In this document: piece by piece, positions 23,327 to 30,104 of the stretch
Layout of the letters: every line of letters begins with the position of its first letter
Numbering within the stretch: the first letter of the stretch is position 1
Source of the DNA: JAGZHZ01 sp963929865
GTDB lineage: Bacteria; Bacillota; Clostridia; Lachnospirales; Lachnospiraceae
NCBI GenBank assembly: GCA_963929865.1
Contig: CAWVKK010000019.1
Location: 1 to 32,331 of the forward strand
Reading direction: 5' to 3'
Length of the DNA: 32,331 bases
Notes under the pieces: generated by a model
Told to the model about the DNA's origin: nothing
Seen by the model: only the letters and a program-made list of their open reading frames with translations
Databases searched by the model: none
Translations under genes and position numbers: made by a program

Positions 23327-24368
23327 TTTCCGCTCCCCTTTTTTCTTCTCTGATAAAAGATCCCAGATACGCGCCGAATATTTCCAGCTTTCCTTCTCTC
23401 TTCACGAAAAATCCCGGATACGGGATGTCCTTTGCCTCAGCCTCCGTAAATGAACGCCTCAGCGACGGATATTCCCTAAGCCTTTCATCTTCGGCAAACA
23501 TCACAAAAACTCCATTTTCTTCCAGAATATTTTTCAGCGTCTGAACCGCTCTTTTTACGGTGTTCCACTCCGTCTCTTCTCCCTGGACCGCCTCCTTTAA
23601 CAGCTCCGTCACCATTCCTGTCTTTTGGACAATCTCTCTGGCACAGAGCAAAAAGGGCTTTCTGCTCCCGTCTGACAGTTCGTTCTGCTGACCGGACAGC
23701 TGTGCGCTGTACTGTCTGAGCAGGCGCTCTACCTCCTCGTCGGAGCTGCTGGAGAGCTTTCTTCTCATCCCTTCCCGGTCAAATTTTTCCTCCGTCCCCG
23801 GCAAAATCACCTTGCGGTTTCTCACGATTCCCCCCGCGCTCTCAATTCTCTGCGCGATCATGGGAAGAATTCTTTTTTTTACGCAGCGGCACACTGTCTC
23901 TCTTGGGAGAAGCGTTTCGACCGCCTCCATCCCGATCAGCTCCTGAAATGTGGGAATCAGATCCAGGAAAAGCTTTCGATAGGGCTCGCACTGCCGCGCC
24001 TCCCAGACCGCTTCTTTCTGTCTGAGCAAACGCTCTCGCTTTTTTTCTTCCTCTCTTTTTCTCTCCGCAAAGTTCAGCGCCGACTGTTTCTCCATAGTCA
24101 TCTGCGCGCCGCCGTCAAATGGCTTCTCCTGATTTCCCATAAAAGGCTTTGCACGATTTCCTTTCTTCGCGCGCCCAAAGAAAAAAGCTGCTGCCGCTGC
24201 CGCTATCATGACTATTCCAAAGATCCAGGGCAGACCGTCTGCGCTGCCTTGCTGTTGTGTCTCTTTGACCGCCGCCTCCGTGTATGCCTCTGATGCTGCC
24301 TCTGAAGAGAACTCTGTTTCCGTTTCCGTCTCTGACCAGACAAGCATTCCGCTTTCTATCTGTTCCAT
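23310..24368 (-). CDS. Single-pass membrane protein with GrpE-like tail
   Basis: 352 residues. An acidic Ser/Thr/Glu-rich N-terminus lacking a typical signal peptide leads to one membrane segment near 47-65 (PWIFGIVMIAAAAAAFFFG) and a positively charged juncture (RAKKGNRAKP), implying N-out, C-in. A Lys/Glu-rich helix and a helical middle follow. The C-terminus (ILEENGVFVMFAEDE..YPGFFVKREGKLEIFGAYLGSF) is homologous to the end of the next gene. If the tail is GrpE-like, this would tether exchange activity to the membrane; inference only. ATG 24368 lies after AGAGGTG; the GTG at 24377 is within that site. No known family for the rest. Confidence 0.78.
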   Translation of the reverse strand: MEQIESGMLVWSETETETEFSSEAASEAYTEAAVKETQQQGSADGLPWIFGIVMIAAAAAAFFFGRAKKGNRAKPFMGNQEKPFDGGAQMTMEKQSALNFAERKREEEKKRERLLRQKEAVWEARQCEPYRKLFLDLIPTFQELIGMEAVETLLPRETVCRCVKKRILPMIAQRIESAGGIVRNRKVILPGTEEKFDREGMRRKLSSSSDEEVERLLRQYSAQLSGQQNELSDGSRKPFLLCAREIVQKTGMVTELLKEAVQGEETEWNTVKRAVQTLKNILEENGVFVMFAEDERLREYPSLRRSFTEAEAKDIPYPGFFVKREGKLEIFGAYLGSFIREEKRGAENGRKT

Positions 24369-24389
24369 CTCAAACACCTCTCTATTCTC

Positions 24390-25709
24390 TCATTGCGCCG
24401 CTTCTCCTATGTCCTTTTGAAACTGATTTCTGAAAATCCATACGATCTCTGCCTTTCCCCGCCGTCTGCAGCGGACCGCGATTTTTTCTCCTCTTTCTGC
24501 AAACGCGCTGCATATCTGCGCAACGCTTCCGCTCTCTAAGCCTTCCGGTCTGCAGCTCCACGTCTGCGCCTCATCAAATCTTCGGAATATAATCCGGTCC
24601 TGCACCGCATACAGATAGCCGCATCTGTTCAGCTCGACAGCTGTGACGCTTTTTATGACGGCTCCGTCGTCCGTCGTCATCACGCTGCTGTTTTCTAAGA
24701 CCGCATAGCGCCGTTCACGGTCTGTCCTCGTAAAGACGGCTTTTACATCTGTAAAGTTTGCCGACAGCTCCTGCGCCGACCCAATCTGTTCAATCATCCT
24801 GTTTTTTCCCACGATCGCCGCAATGCTGTTAAGCCCTACATAAATCCAGTGAATCTCTTTCCACCTGCGTATCTTCTCCGAGGCGATATTTGTGATGAGA
24901 TTCCCCTTTTTTGTCAGAAGGGCAAAATTCTGTCCATACGCTGACACCATCGCAATCTGAGCCTCATCCCCTTGTTCTCTGAGCTTTTTTTCGGCATCTT
25001 CCACATGCCACCGGATCTGCACCGGCGTCTGCATCGCCAGCCGGCCGTCCCGGCGGTATCCGATTACTCCGATGCCGGAAGCATAGGCAAATCCTGCCAG
25101 TTCTTTTTCCTCCAGCACGGTTTTGCCTTCATGGTTGACCACCTTTCCCTCCTCGAGATATAAAATTCCAGCCTCTCCCCCGTCAGCGAGCGTACCGCCC
25201 GTGTCTTCCTCTTTCCATATGGGCTTATGCGTCTGAAAGCGCGATACCGTCTCCTTGATAAAGCGTTTTTCCTCCTTTGAGATCTTTCCTCTCGGATTTC
25301 CCTGAATCATCAGCAGCAAAAGCAGATAGAAGACCGCCGCCGCCTGCGGATTCCACCCTGCTGTCTTCTCTTGCGCCATCTCATCGAGAAAGTCTGCATT
25401 TCTGGTGCAAAAATCGGACCCGTCATGGCTTCGGCTGCTTTTTGCAGTCTCTTTAAGCTTTTTTTTCAAAGTCTCTTTTAGGAGGCGATCTCCGTCCAGG
25501 CATTCCATCTCGATTTCATCCAGACGCCCCTCCTCATATCTCTTTAAGATCTCTGTGATCTCCTTCACTGCGTCTGTCGTCTGCGCGTTGAGTTCATTTT
25601 TTTCGAACTCCAGCAGTGTCCCATTCTCTATATTCTCCCATATGTTCGGCAGATCAAAGTGGTTTCTGAATCCGCCGATGTTTACAATCTTAATGTCTTT
25701 TAGCTTCAT
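24390..25709 (-). CDS. RCC1-like propeller protein of the Hsp70/AAA cluster
   Basis: 439 residues. The first ~165 residues are helical and unassigned (contains AAAVFYLLLLLMIQG, hydrophobic but probably buried). From about 180 onward, repeats of ~45 residues follow an RCC1/BLIP-II-like pattern: ASGIGVIGYRRDGRLAMQ, SAYGQNFALLTKKGNLITN, IHWIYVGLNSIAAIVGKNR, FTRTDRERRYAVLENSSVM and RCGYLYAVQDRIIF. Such propellers bind protein partners. There is no signal peptide, so it is probably cytoplasmic. ATG 25709 follows GGGGAGG. It lies 21 bases before the membrane GrpE-like gene, in the same operon. The propeller assignment is by pattern, not by search. Confidence 0.72.
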   Translation of the reverse strand: MKLKDIKIVNIGGFRNHFDLPNIWENIENGTLLEFEKNELNAQTTDAVKEITEILKRYEEGRLDEIEMECLDGDRLLKETLKKKLKETAKSSRSHDGSDFCTRNADFLDEMAQEKTAGWNPQAAAVFYLLLLLMIQGNPRGKISKEEKRFIKETVSRFQTHKPIWKEEDTGGTLADGGEAGILYLEEGKVVNHEGKTVLEEKELAGFAYASGIGVIGYRRDGRLAMQTPVQIRWHVEDAEKKLREQGDEAQIAMVSAYGQNFALLTKKGNLITNIASEKIRRWKEIHWIYVGLNSIAAIVGKNRMIEQIGSAQELSANFTDVKAVFTRTDRERRYAVLENSSVMTTDDGAVIKSVTAVELNRCGYLYAVQDRIIFRRFDEAQTWSCRPEGLESGSVAQICSAFAERGEKIAVRCRRRGKAEIVWIFRNQFQKDIGEAAQ

Positions 25710-25777
25710 ATCGTTCCTCCCCGCCGTCTCTGATCCAGACCGGCCGCATTTTTGTTTGATCCGATCTGCTGTTCCTC

Positions 25778-26353
25778 TTATTTTTCTGAAAATAAAGTGT
25801 GTTCTCCGACTTCCTCCAGCAATTCGTCGATCTTGATCGGATCGTAAATCCCGTGCCGGACGCAGCGCGACACCACACGGTCCATGACGTCTGTCTTTGG
25901 CATCAGAGAATGACCGGCCAGATTCACCAGATAATACATCTCCCAGTAGTCAAGATGCAGCACGATCGCCATCTTCAGCACATTTTCCTTTGCCGTTTTC
26001 GCATGTTTATTGTCCCGCAGGCGGTACCAGAGAGAACGGTTCATCCCGATAGCGTTGTATACCTGCGAATCTGTCTTCTGCGCGCGGTCTATAAAAAAAG
26101 TCAGCTGTTCAAAAAATTTCTTCTCGCTGCCGCTTCGAAACCGGATCTCTTCTTTGAGCATGTCCATCACTTCCCCAAAAGTCGTTCCCGGTTTTTGCCG
26201 CGTCTGATCCATCTCCTGCACGACGGCCCGCAGCGCCCTTCCGTCCGGTTCTTCCCATCCAAGATCCTGGATGATGGCGGCGATCTGTTCCTCGTCCAGT
26301 CTTTTCAGCACTTCTATCAGGAGCCGCCGCGTACTTTCCTTTTCCTTATCCAT
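25778..26353 (-). CDS. XRE-like HTH protein heading the Hsp70/AAA cluster
   Basis: 191 residues, soluble. The N-terminal ~90 residues are helical and unassigned. The rest (KTDSQVYNAIGMNRSLWYRL, then LKMAIVLHLDYWEMYYLVNLAGHSL and VVSRCVRHGIYDPIKIDELL) matches an XRE-like helix-turn-helix module that in Firmicutes is often fused to the C-terminus of macro-domain, kinase and stress proteins. Here it stands alone with another N-terminal part. It could regulate the cluster or act as an adaptor; DNA binding is not shown. The ATG follows AAAGGAG. The 68-base gap to the next gene has no terminator, so it is likely the first gene of the operon. Confidence 0.78.
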   Translation of the reverse strand: MDKEKESTRRLLIEVLKRLDEEQIAAIIQDLGWEEPDGRALRAVVQEMDQTRQKPGTTFGEVMDMLKEEIRFRSGSEKKFFEQLTFFIDRAQKTDSQVYNAIGMNRSLWYRLRDNKHAKTAKENVLKMAIVLHLDYWEMYYLVNLAGHSLMPKTDVMDRVVSRCVRHGIYDPIKIDELLEEVGEHTLFSEK

Positions 26354-26576
26354 GATCCCGTCTCTCCTTTCGCAACATTGGCGGACGCACAGTATCCCTC
26401 CGTTCGTTTTATATATCAGTATACCTCGCTTTTCTTTTTCGCACGCACAATCTATTTTATCATTTTATGACAAAAAAAAAGAAAAAAATCCAGCCTTTGC
26501 GTGAATTTTCTTCCTTTTTCTTATCTCGGCTGCGTCCTTTCACAGGCGCAGCAGTAACCAAATGGCAGCCAAGCAC
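26354..26576. other. AT-rich intergenic region upstream of the Hsp70/AAA cluster
   Basis: No gene seen. It holds a minus-strand -10-like TATACT (26423-26418) without a convincing -35, long A/T runs (26467-26489) that could act as an upstream element, and a short hairpin GCTGCG/CGCAGC (26529-26552). The cluster promoter must lie here but cannot be fixed. Confidence 0.4.
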
Positions 26577-26603
26577 AAAAAAAGACCACTTTTTCTGGTG
26601 ATC
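26577..26603 (-). terminator. Terminator of the tRNA-Thr gene
   Basis: On the minus strand GATCAC (26603-26598) pairs with GTGGTC (26589-26584, one G-U), followed by seven T residues (26583-26577), about 50 bases after the tRNA 3' end. Confidence 0.65.
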
Positions 26604-26652
26604 CTTTTTCTGTGACATTCCATTTTTCTTATAAAATCAAGATTTTTTGAGA

Positions 26653-26725
26653 AGCTGGAAAAGAGACTTGAACTCTCGACCCCTTCATTACGAGTGAAGT
26701 GCTCTACCGACTGAGCTATTCCAGC
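26653..26725 (-). tRNA. tRNA-Thr (anticodon CGT)
   Basis: A 73-base cloverleaf. Acceptor arms GCTGGAA and TTCCAGC pair perfectly. The D arm carries AGCTCAGTCGGTAGAGC, the anticodon stem CTTCA/TGAAG encloses CTCGTAA with anticodon CGT (reads ACG), and the T arm has the GTTCAAGTC core. The 3' CCA is not encoded. It has its own promoter and terminator. Confidence 0.95.
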
Positions 26726-26726
26726 G

Positions 26727-26749
26727 AAGTGCAGTTCCTCACTGCACTT
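26727..26749 (-). other. Hairpin in the pre-tRNA-Thr leader
   Basis: A perfect 9-bp inverted repeat AAGTGCAGT (26727-26735) / ACTGCACTT (26741-26749) with a 5-base loop ends two bases before the mature tRNA 5' end, within the transcript that starts near 26747. Confidence 0.6.
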
Positions 26750-26753
26750 TGTT

Positions 26754-26782
26754 ATTATATAACCTTTTTTTTGATTTTGCAA
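26754..26782 (-). promoter_or_regulatory. Promoter of tRNA-Thr
   Basis: On the minus strand TTGCAA (26782-26777), a 17-base spacer and perfect TATAAT (26759-26754), preceded by a very A/T-rich stretch. Confidence 0.7.
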
Positions 26783-26824
26783 GTCTTTTTTTTATTTTTT
26801 TAAATTTTTTTATTTTTTAAACAA

Positions 26825-27271
26825 TTACGACAGCATTGAACCCACAATCTGGTTTACAGCGGAGCCGTCTGCCTTCCCTTTCACGAGCGGCATCAGTTCC
26901 TTCATCACTTTGCCTTTGTCCTTTCCTGTCGGATTTTCGATACCAAGCTTCTCCAGGACGGAACGGACCGCCTCTTTGATCTCCTCTTCGCTCATCTGCT
27001 TCGGGGCGAATTCTTTTAAAACGTCGAGTCTTTTCCGGCACATCTCTTTAATGTCTGTGCGGTCTGCAGGAGCCAGATCCATCGTCTCTTTCGTCTGCTT
27101 TATTTCCTTTTGGACAACCTCGTCCTCTTCTGCCTCCGTCAGATCGGCGCGCTTGTCAATCGCCTTGTTTTTCAGGGCGGACAAAAGCATAGACAGGGAT
27201 TCTTTTCTCTCTTTGTCTTTCTTTTTCATCGCTTCTACCATCGCTGCCCTTACTTCATCAATCCTGCTCAT
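26825..27271 (-). CDS. yqeY: GatB/YqeY-domain protein
   Basis: 148 residues, the normal YqeY length. MSRIDEVRAAMVEAMKKKD, LSMLLSALKNKAID, VVQKEIKQTKETMD, LKEFAPKQMSEEEI, GKDKGKVMKELMPLVKGKAD and a C-terminal VNQIVGSML are the whole-family pattern. The domain is shared with the C-terminus of GatB, the tRNA amidotransferase subunit, suggesting tRNA-related binding, but the free protein's role is not established. The ATG at 27271 is preferred because AGAGG lies nine bases upstream; in-frame ATGs further up would add an unconserved extension. It lies 13 bases after the DUF436 gene and upstream of tRNA-Thr. Confidence 0.95.
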   Translation of the reverse strand: MSRIDEVRAAMVEAMKKKDKERKESLSMLLSALKNKAIDKRADLTEAEEDEVVQKEIKQTKETMDLAPADRTDIKEMCRKRLDVLKEFAPKQMSEEEIKEAVRSVLEKLGIENPTGKDKGKVMKELMPLVKGKADGSAVNQIVGSMLS

Positions 27272-27284
27272 CTTTGTCATCCTC

Positions 27285-27830
27285 TCATTCTTTTTTGTAG
27301 GCTGCGCGTTCTCCTCCAATGTATTTGGCTCTGGTCCGCGCGCACACGAGATTCGCCTCTCCTATTTTTTTCCGGCTGATCCGGACCGGAACGGCGACAT
27401 GTCTTAAGTGCATCCCGATCAGGGTATCTCCGATATCCATTCCTGCATGTGCCGAGATAAACTCCACGGCAACTGCGTCTTTCATTCCCCGGTATGCCGC
27501 CGTCGCAAAAGATCCCCCCGCTTTCGGCTGAGGAACCACGTTGACGATCTCAAAGCCATACTGCTTTGCCGCCTCCCTCTCCAGAATCAGCGCACGGTTT
27601 AAATGTTCGCAGCACTGCGCCGCAAGATAGACGCCATGTCGTTTGGCTGCCTGATAAATCCCATCAAAAATAGCCGCTCCAAGCTCTTGATTCGAAAACG
27701 TTCCGATCTTCTTTCCTGCCGCCTCGCTCGTGGAACATCCCACGACCAGAATTTCTCCTCTCTCCAGGTTCGCCGCCGTCAGCAATTCCTCCGCCGCCTC
27801 TTCTGCTTCCTTTCTGATTGTCTCCATCAT
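27285..27830 (-). CDS. DUF436/TIGR01440 family protein (YwlG-like)
   Basis: 181 residues. EILVVGCSTSEAAGKKIGTFS, LAAQCCEHLNRALILER, NVVPQPKAGGSFATAAY, EFISAHAGMDIGDTLIGMH and HVAVPVR are diagnostic of this conserved Firmicute family, often listed as YwlG/UPF0340. Structures of relatives show a thioesterase-unrelated alpha/beta fold; the function is unknown. Two ATGs (27830, 27827) follow an AGGAGA site. It probably forms an operon with yqeY. Confidence 0.92.
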   Translation of the reverse strand: MMETIRKEAEEAAEELLTAANLERGEILVVGCSTSEAAGKKIGTFSNQELGAAIFDGIYQAAKRHGVYLAAQCCEHLNRALILEREAAKQYGFEIVNVVPQPKAGGSFATAAYRGMKDAVAVEFISAHAGMDIGDTLIGMHLRHVAVPVRISRKKIGEANLVCARTRAKYIGGERAAYKKE

Positions 27831-27864
27831 GAAAAAGCCATCTCCTTTTTTATCATTAAAGAGG

Positions 27865-27910
27865 GCGGGCCATCATCCTCACGGTTGAAACCGTGGGTTT
27901 TCCCACCCGC
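27865..27910. repeat. Nested hairpin, possible IS200/IS605-type end
   Basis: Between the sirtuin stop and the DUF436 gene lies CACGGTTGAAACCGTG (27880-27895), a 6- to 7-bp hairpin, inside outer arms GCGGG (27865-27869) and CCCGC (27906-27910). The subterminal GGTTGAAACC hairpin form is common at IS200/IS605-family ends. No transposase is nearby, so it would be a remnant or solo end; it could equally be a simple terminator-like stem. Confidence 0.35.
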
Positions 27911-27916
27911 AAAGGA

Positions 27917-28648
27917 TTATAAAATCGCTATCAGCTGATTCATTACGTCCTCTACATTTTCATTGATAACCAGATCTGCTATGTGATCCATATAGTGTTT
28001 TTCCGGGTTGATCAACACCAGCTTCTTCCCGTGGAAGTACTGCAGCTCCTCCGAGCAGATCTTCGATCTGAGATTTGCCCCCAGCACCAGCAGGACGTCT
28101 GCCTTTGACACTGCGTCCGCCGCTTTTGTGATCGCGTGATTGTCGACCATCTCTCCCATCATCGTCACTCCCGGGTTCAGCGGAACTCCGCATTTTTCAC
28201 ACAGCGGCACTTTTTTAGACTCCAGAATGTATTCTTTTGAATAGTGCTGACCGCATCTTGGACAGTGGCTGTTAAAGATGGTTCCGTGCAGGTTAATCAC
28301 GTTCTGGCATCCTGCTCTTCCCGGAAGATCATAGATGCTTCTCGTGATAATCCAGCTTAAGTTTACTTTCGTCTGGAGCTTGGCGAGCGCATAGTATGCG
28401 GAGCTTGGCTCTTTGTCCTGCATCAGCACTTCGTTTCTGTAGTATTCGTAAAATTTTTCCGGTCTTGTCGCCAGACACTGAGCCGTGTACAGTTCTTCCG
28501 GGGAGCTTCCGTACGTCTCTTCAATCTCATATGCCTTTTCCGCTTCCGCATACGTGTGAATCCCCATCTCGCGCGACACTTCCTTGCCGGCGAGGCATAC
28601 AATATTTTCAGCCTTCTGGAGTATGTCTTTTAAATAATCAAGTTTCAT
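27917..28648 (-). CDS. Divergent SIR2-family protein
   Basis: 243 residues with the sirtuin layout. The catalytic-type His is kept in NLHGTIF (His121), and the zinc site is complete: CPRC (129, 132) and CEKC (150, 153). Later NPGVTMMGE and LVLGANL match the Rossmann parts. But the NAD loop GAGISxxSGIPxFR is LAGKEVSREMGIHTY, and TQNIDxLH is TRSIYDLP, so key NAD- and catalysis-related residues are changed. NAD-dependent deacylation is therefore uncertain; related activities (ADP-ribosylation, lipoamide or other delipidation, or pure binding) are possible. The ATG follows GGGAGG. It ends just before a hairpin (27865-27910). Confidence 0.85.
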   Translation of the reverse strand: MKLDYLKDILQKAENIVCLAGKEVSREMGIHTYAEAEKAYEIEETYGSSPEELYTAQCLATRPEKFYEYYRNEVLMQDKEPSSAYYALAKLQTKVNLSWIITRSIYDLPGRAGCQNVINLHGTIFNSHCPRCGQHYSKEYILESKKVPLCEKCGVPLNPGVTMMGEMVDNHAITKAADAVSKADVLLVLGANLRSKICSEELQYFHGKKLVLINPEKHYMDHIADLVINENVEDVMNQLIAIL

Positions 28649-28752
28649 AATTTCTTATAACCTCCCTGTACAGTATCTGTTCTGTTTTTCAGGCTTATGT
28701 GTATTTCTTTTGCGCTGTCGTTTCGTCTGAGCGAAACAGAATCAGTCTTATT

Positions 28753-29157
28753 TTATTTGATAAATCTGTCTATCGCTTTATTTAATTCTTCTATCGTTTC
28801 ATAATCTCCGGTCTCTATCGCATCGACGAGACAATGCTGAATGTGATCCTGCAAAATCACCTTTCCCGTATTGTTGATCGCCGCTTTTACAGCGGAAAGC
28901 TGAATCAGCACTTCGCTGCAGTCTCTGCCGTTTTCCACCATTTTTTTGATTGATTCCAGATGACCGATCGCCCGGGAGAGCCGGTTTAAAACGGCTTTTG
29001 TATTTTCATGGGTATGAGTGTGGGTGTGAGTGTGAGCCAGACTCTCCTTTTTTTCCGTGTGGTGGGTGTGAACATGTCTTTGAGCGTTTCCAACCGGATG
29101 GTCATGTCCATGAAAATCATTTTGCCGGTTTGCGTTTTCTGTCTGTTCTTTTTTCAT
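28753..29157 (-). CDS. CsoR/FrmR-family repressor with His-rich N-terminus
   Basis: 134 residues. The C-terminal ~85 residues are a CsoR/RcnR/FrmR all-helical domain (LNRLSRAIGHLESIKKMV, CSEVLIQLSAVKAAINN, DHIQHCLVDAI). The CsoR Cu(I) triad is present as Cys80, His105 and Cys109; His66 (within AIGH) is a further candidate metal ligand. The N-terminal 50 residues hold twelve histidines, including a run of five His-Thr type pairs. This extension is typical of metal-binding and recalls nickel sensors such as InrS. It is translationally coupled to the mscS gene by an ATGA overlap. Likely role: metal-responsive repressor; the metal (Cu, Ni or Co) is unknown. A CsoR-like operator exists at 289-303, 28 kb away. 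Confidence 0.88.
   Translation of the reverse strand: MKKEQTENANRQNDFHGHDHPVGNAQRHVHTHHTEKKESLAHTHTHTHTHENTKAVLNRLSRAIGHLESIKKMVENGRDCSEVLIQLSAVKAAINNTGKVILQDHIQHCLVDAIETGDYETIEELNKAIDRFIK
29008..29034 (-). repeat. His-Thr coding short repeat
   Basis: Nine codons alternate His and Thr (residues 42-50 of the CsoR-like protein) in a near 6-base periodic CACAC(T/C) pattern. Such runs can change length by slippage, so the count may vary between strains. Confidence 0.7.
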
Positions 29158-30077
29158 CTTGTCCCCTTTCCTGGTTTTGTCAAAGACGGCTGTTCTTTCT
29201 GTTTTGAGGATTGTTTTGATGTATCTAAATTGACGTCGAGCTGAGAAAACGGAATTTCAATTCCCTCTCTGTCAAAAACAGTTTTAATCTGTTCCGTGAT
29301 ACTCCATTTGGCGCTCCAGTAGTTTTCTGTTGCGACCCATGCTCTCCAGCCGATCTTTACCGCGCTGTCGCCCAGCTCGTCTACAAACACCTGCTTGCTC
29401 TCTCCTTGAAGCACCGCTTCTTCCCGGTTTAAAATGTCCAGGATCAGATCTTTTGCCTTTTTTAAATCGGATTTATATGAGATTCCCACCGTATAGCGCA
29501 GCTCCCGTTTTTTCTGCCCGGAAACGTTTGTGATCCCTGAATTTGCCAGCACGCCGTTTGGAAGGTGAATCACCTGGTTGTCCGGTGTCACAAGGGTTGT
29601 ATAAAACAAGCCGATTTTTTGAACCGTTCCCTCGTTTCCGTGACCGTCCTCTTTGATATATTCTCCTGCCCCAAACGGCTTTGTCAGAATCAGGATCATG
29701 CCTCCTGCAAGGTTTGACATTGACTCCTTCAGCGCAAGACCGACGCCGACGCCCAAAGAGGCAATCACAGCCGCAAAGGAGGCGGAGGAAATCCCGACGA
29801 TGCTTGCCAGAATTCCCGCCAGCACTACATACATTCCTGCTCTGCTTAAGGACAGCATAAAATGATGTCCGCTCTCCTCTTTGATGCTCCGCTCCAAAAA
29901 GCGGTCGACTGGTCTTAAAAGAAGAGCAATCACCTTTCTTCCGATAAAAAATATCGCAACCGCAAAGACAATCCTCAGTCCGAAGAGAAAAAGGTTGGAA
30001 GCATTGTCCTGAAAGTATGTGACGATACGGTTTGCCTCCTCTGCCGTAGTCTGCTGTAATTGTGTTACGCTGTCCAT
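29154..30077 (-). CDS. MscS-type mechanosensitive channel
   Basis: 307 residues. MscS releases solutes on osmotic down-shock. There are several membrane segments: LFLFGLRIVFAVAIFFIG, MYVVLAGILASIVGI and the pore-lining TM3 VIASLGVGVGLALKESMSNL with the conserved glycines and the following LTKPFGAGEYI. The cytoplasmic beta region shows GTVQKIGLFYTTLVTPDNQ and VHLPNG-type features (IHLPNGVLANSGI), and the vestibule follows to the end. The start is an ATG at 30077 with a modest GAAG site. Its stop overlaps the CsoR-like gene, and it lies 27 bases after glgB, so the three genes may be one transcript. Confidence 0.9.
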   Translation of the reverse strand: MDSVTQLQQTTAEEANRIVTYFQDNASNLFLFGLRIVFAVAIFFIGRKVIALLLRPVDRFLERSIKEESGHHFMLSLSRAGMYVVLAGILASIVGISSASFAAVIASLGVGVGLALKESMSNLAGGMILILTKPFGAGEYIKEDGHGNEGTVQKIGLFYTTLVTPDNQVIHLPNGVLANSGITNVSGQKKRELRYTVGISYKSDLKKAKDLILDILNREEAVLQGESKQVFVDELGDSAVKIGWRAWVATENYWSAKWSITEQIKTVFDREGIEIPFSQLDVNLDTSKQSSKQKEQPSLTKPGKGTR

Positions 30078-30104
30078 ATTTTCTTCATACTGTCTCCCGC
30101 TGTT

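Noticed and set aside
16112..26725. Genomic island inserted at tRNA-Thr
   Set aside because: The tRNA 3' end faces the cluster, but no integrase and no second copy of the tRNA end could be found near 15.4-16.1 kb, and codon use does not obviously differ.
26540..26782. 80-residue minus-strand ORF
   Set aside because: It overlaps tRNA-Thr, its promoter and its terminator.
28700..28740. GTTTCG/CGAAAC hairpin after the CsoR-like gene as a terminator
   Set aside because: The 6-bp stem is real but lacks a T run on the minus strand, so termination there is not supported.
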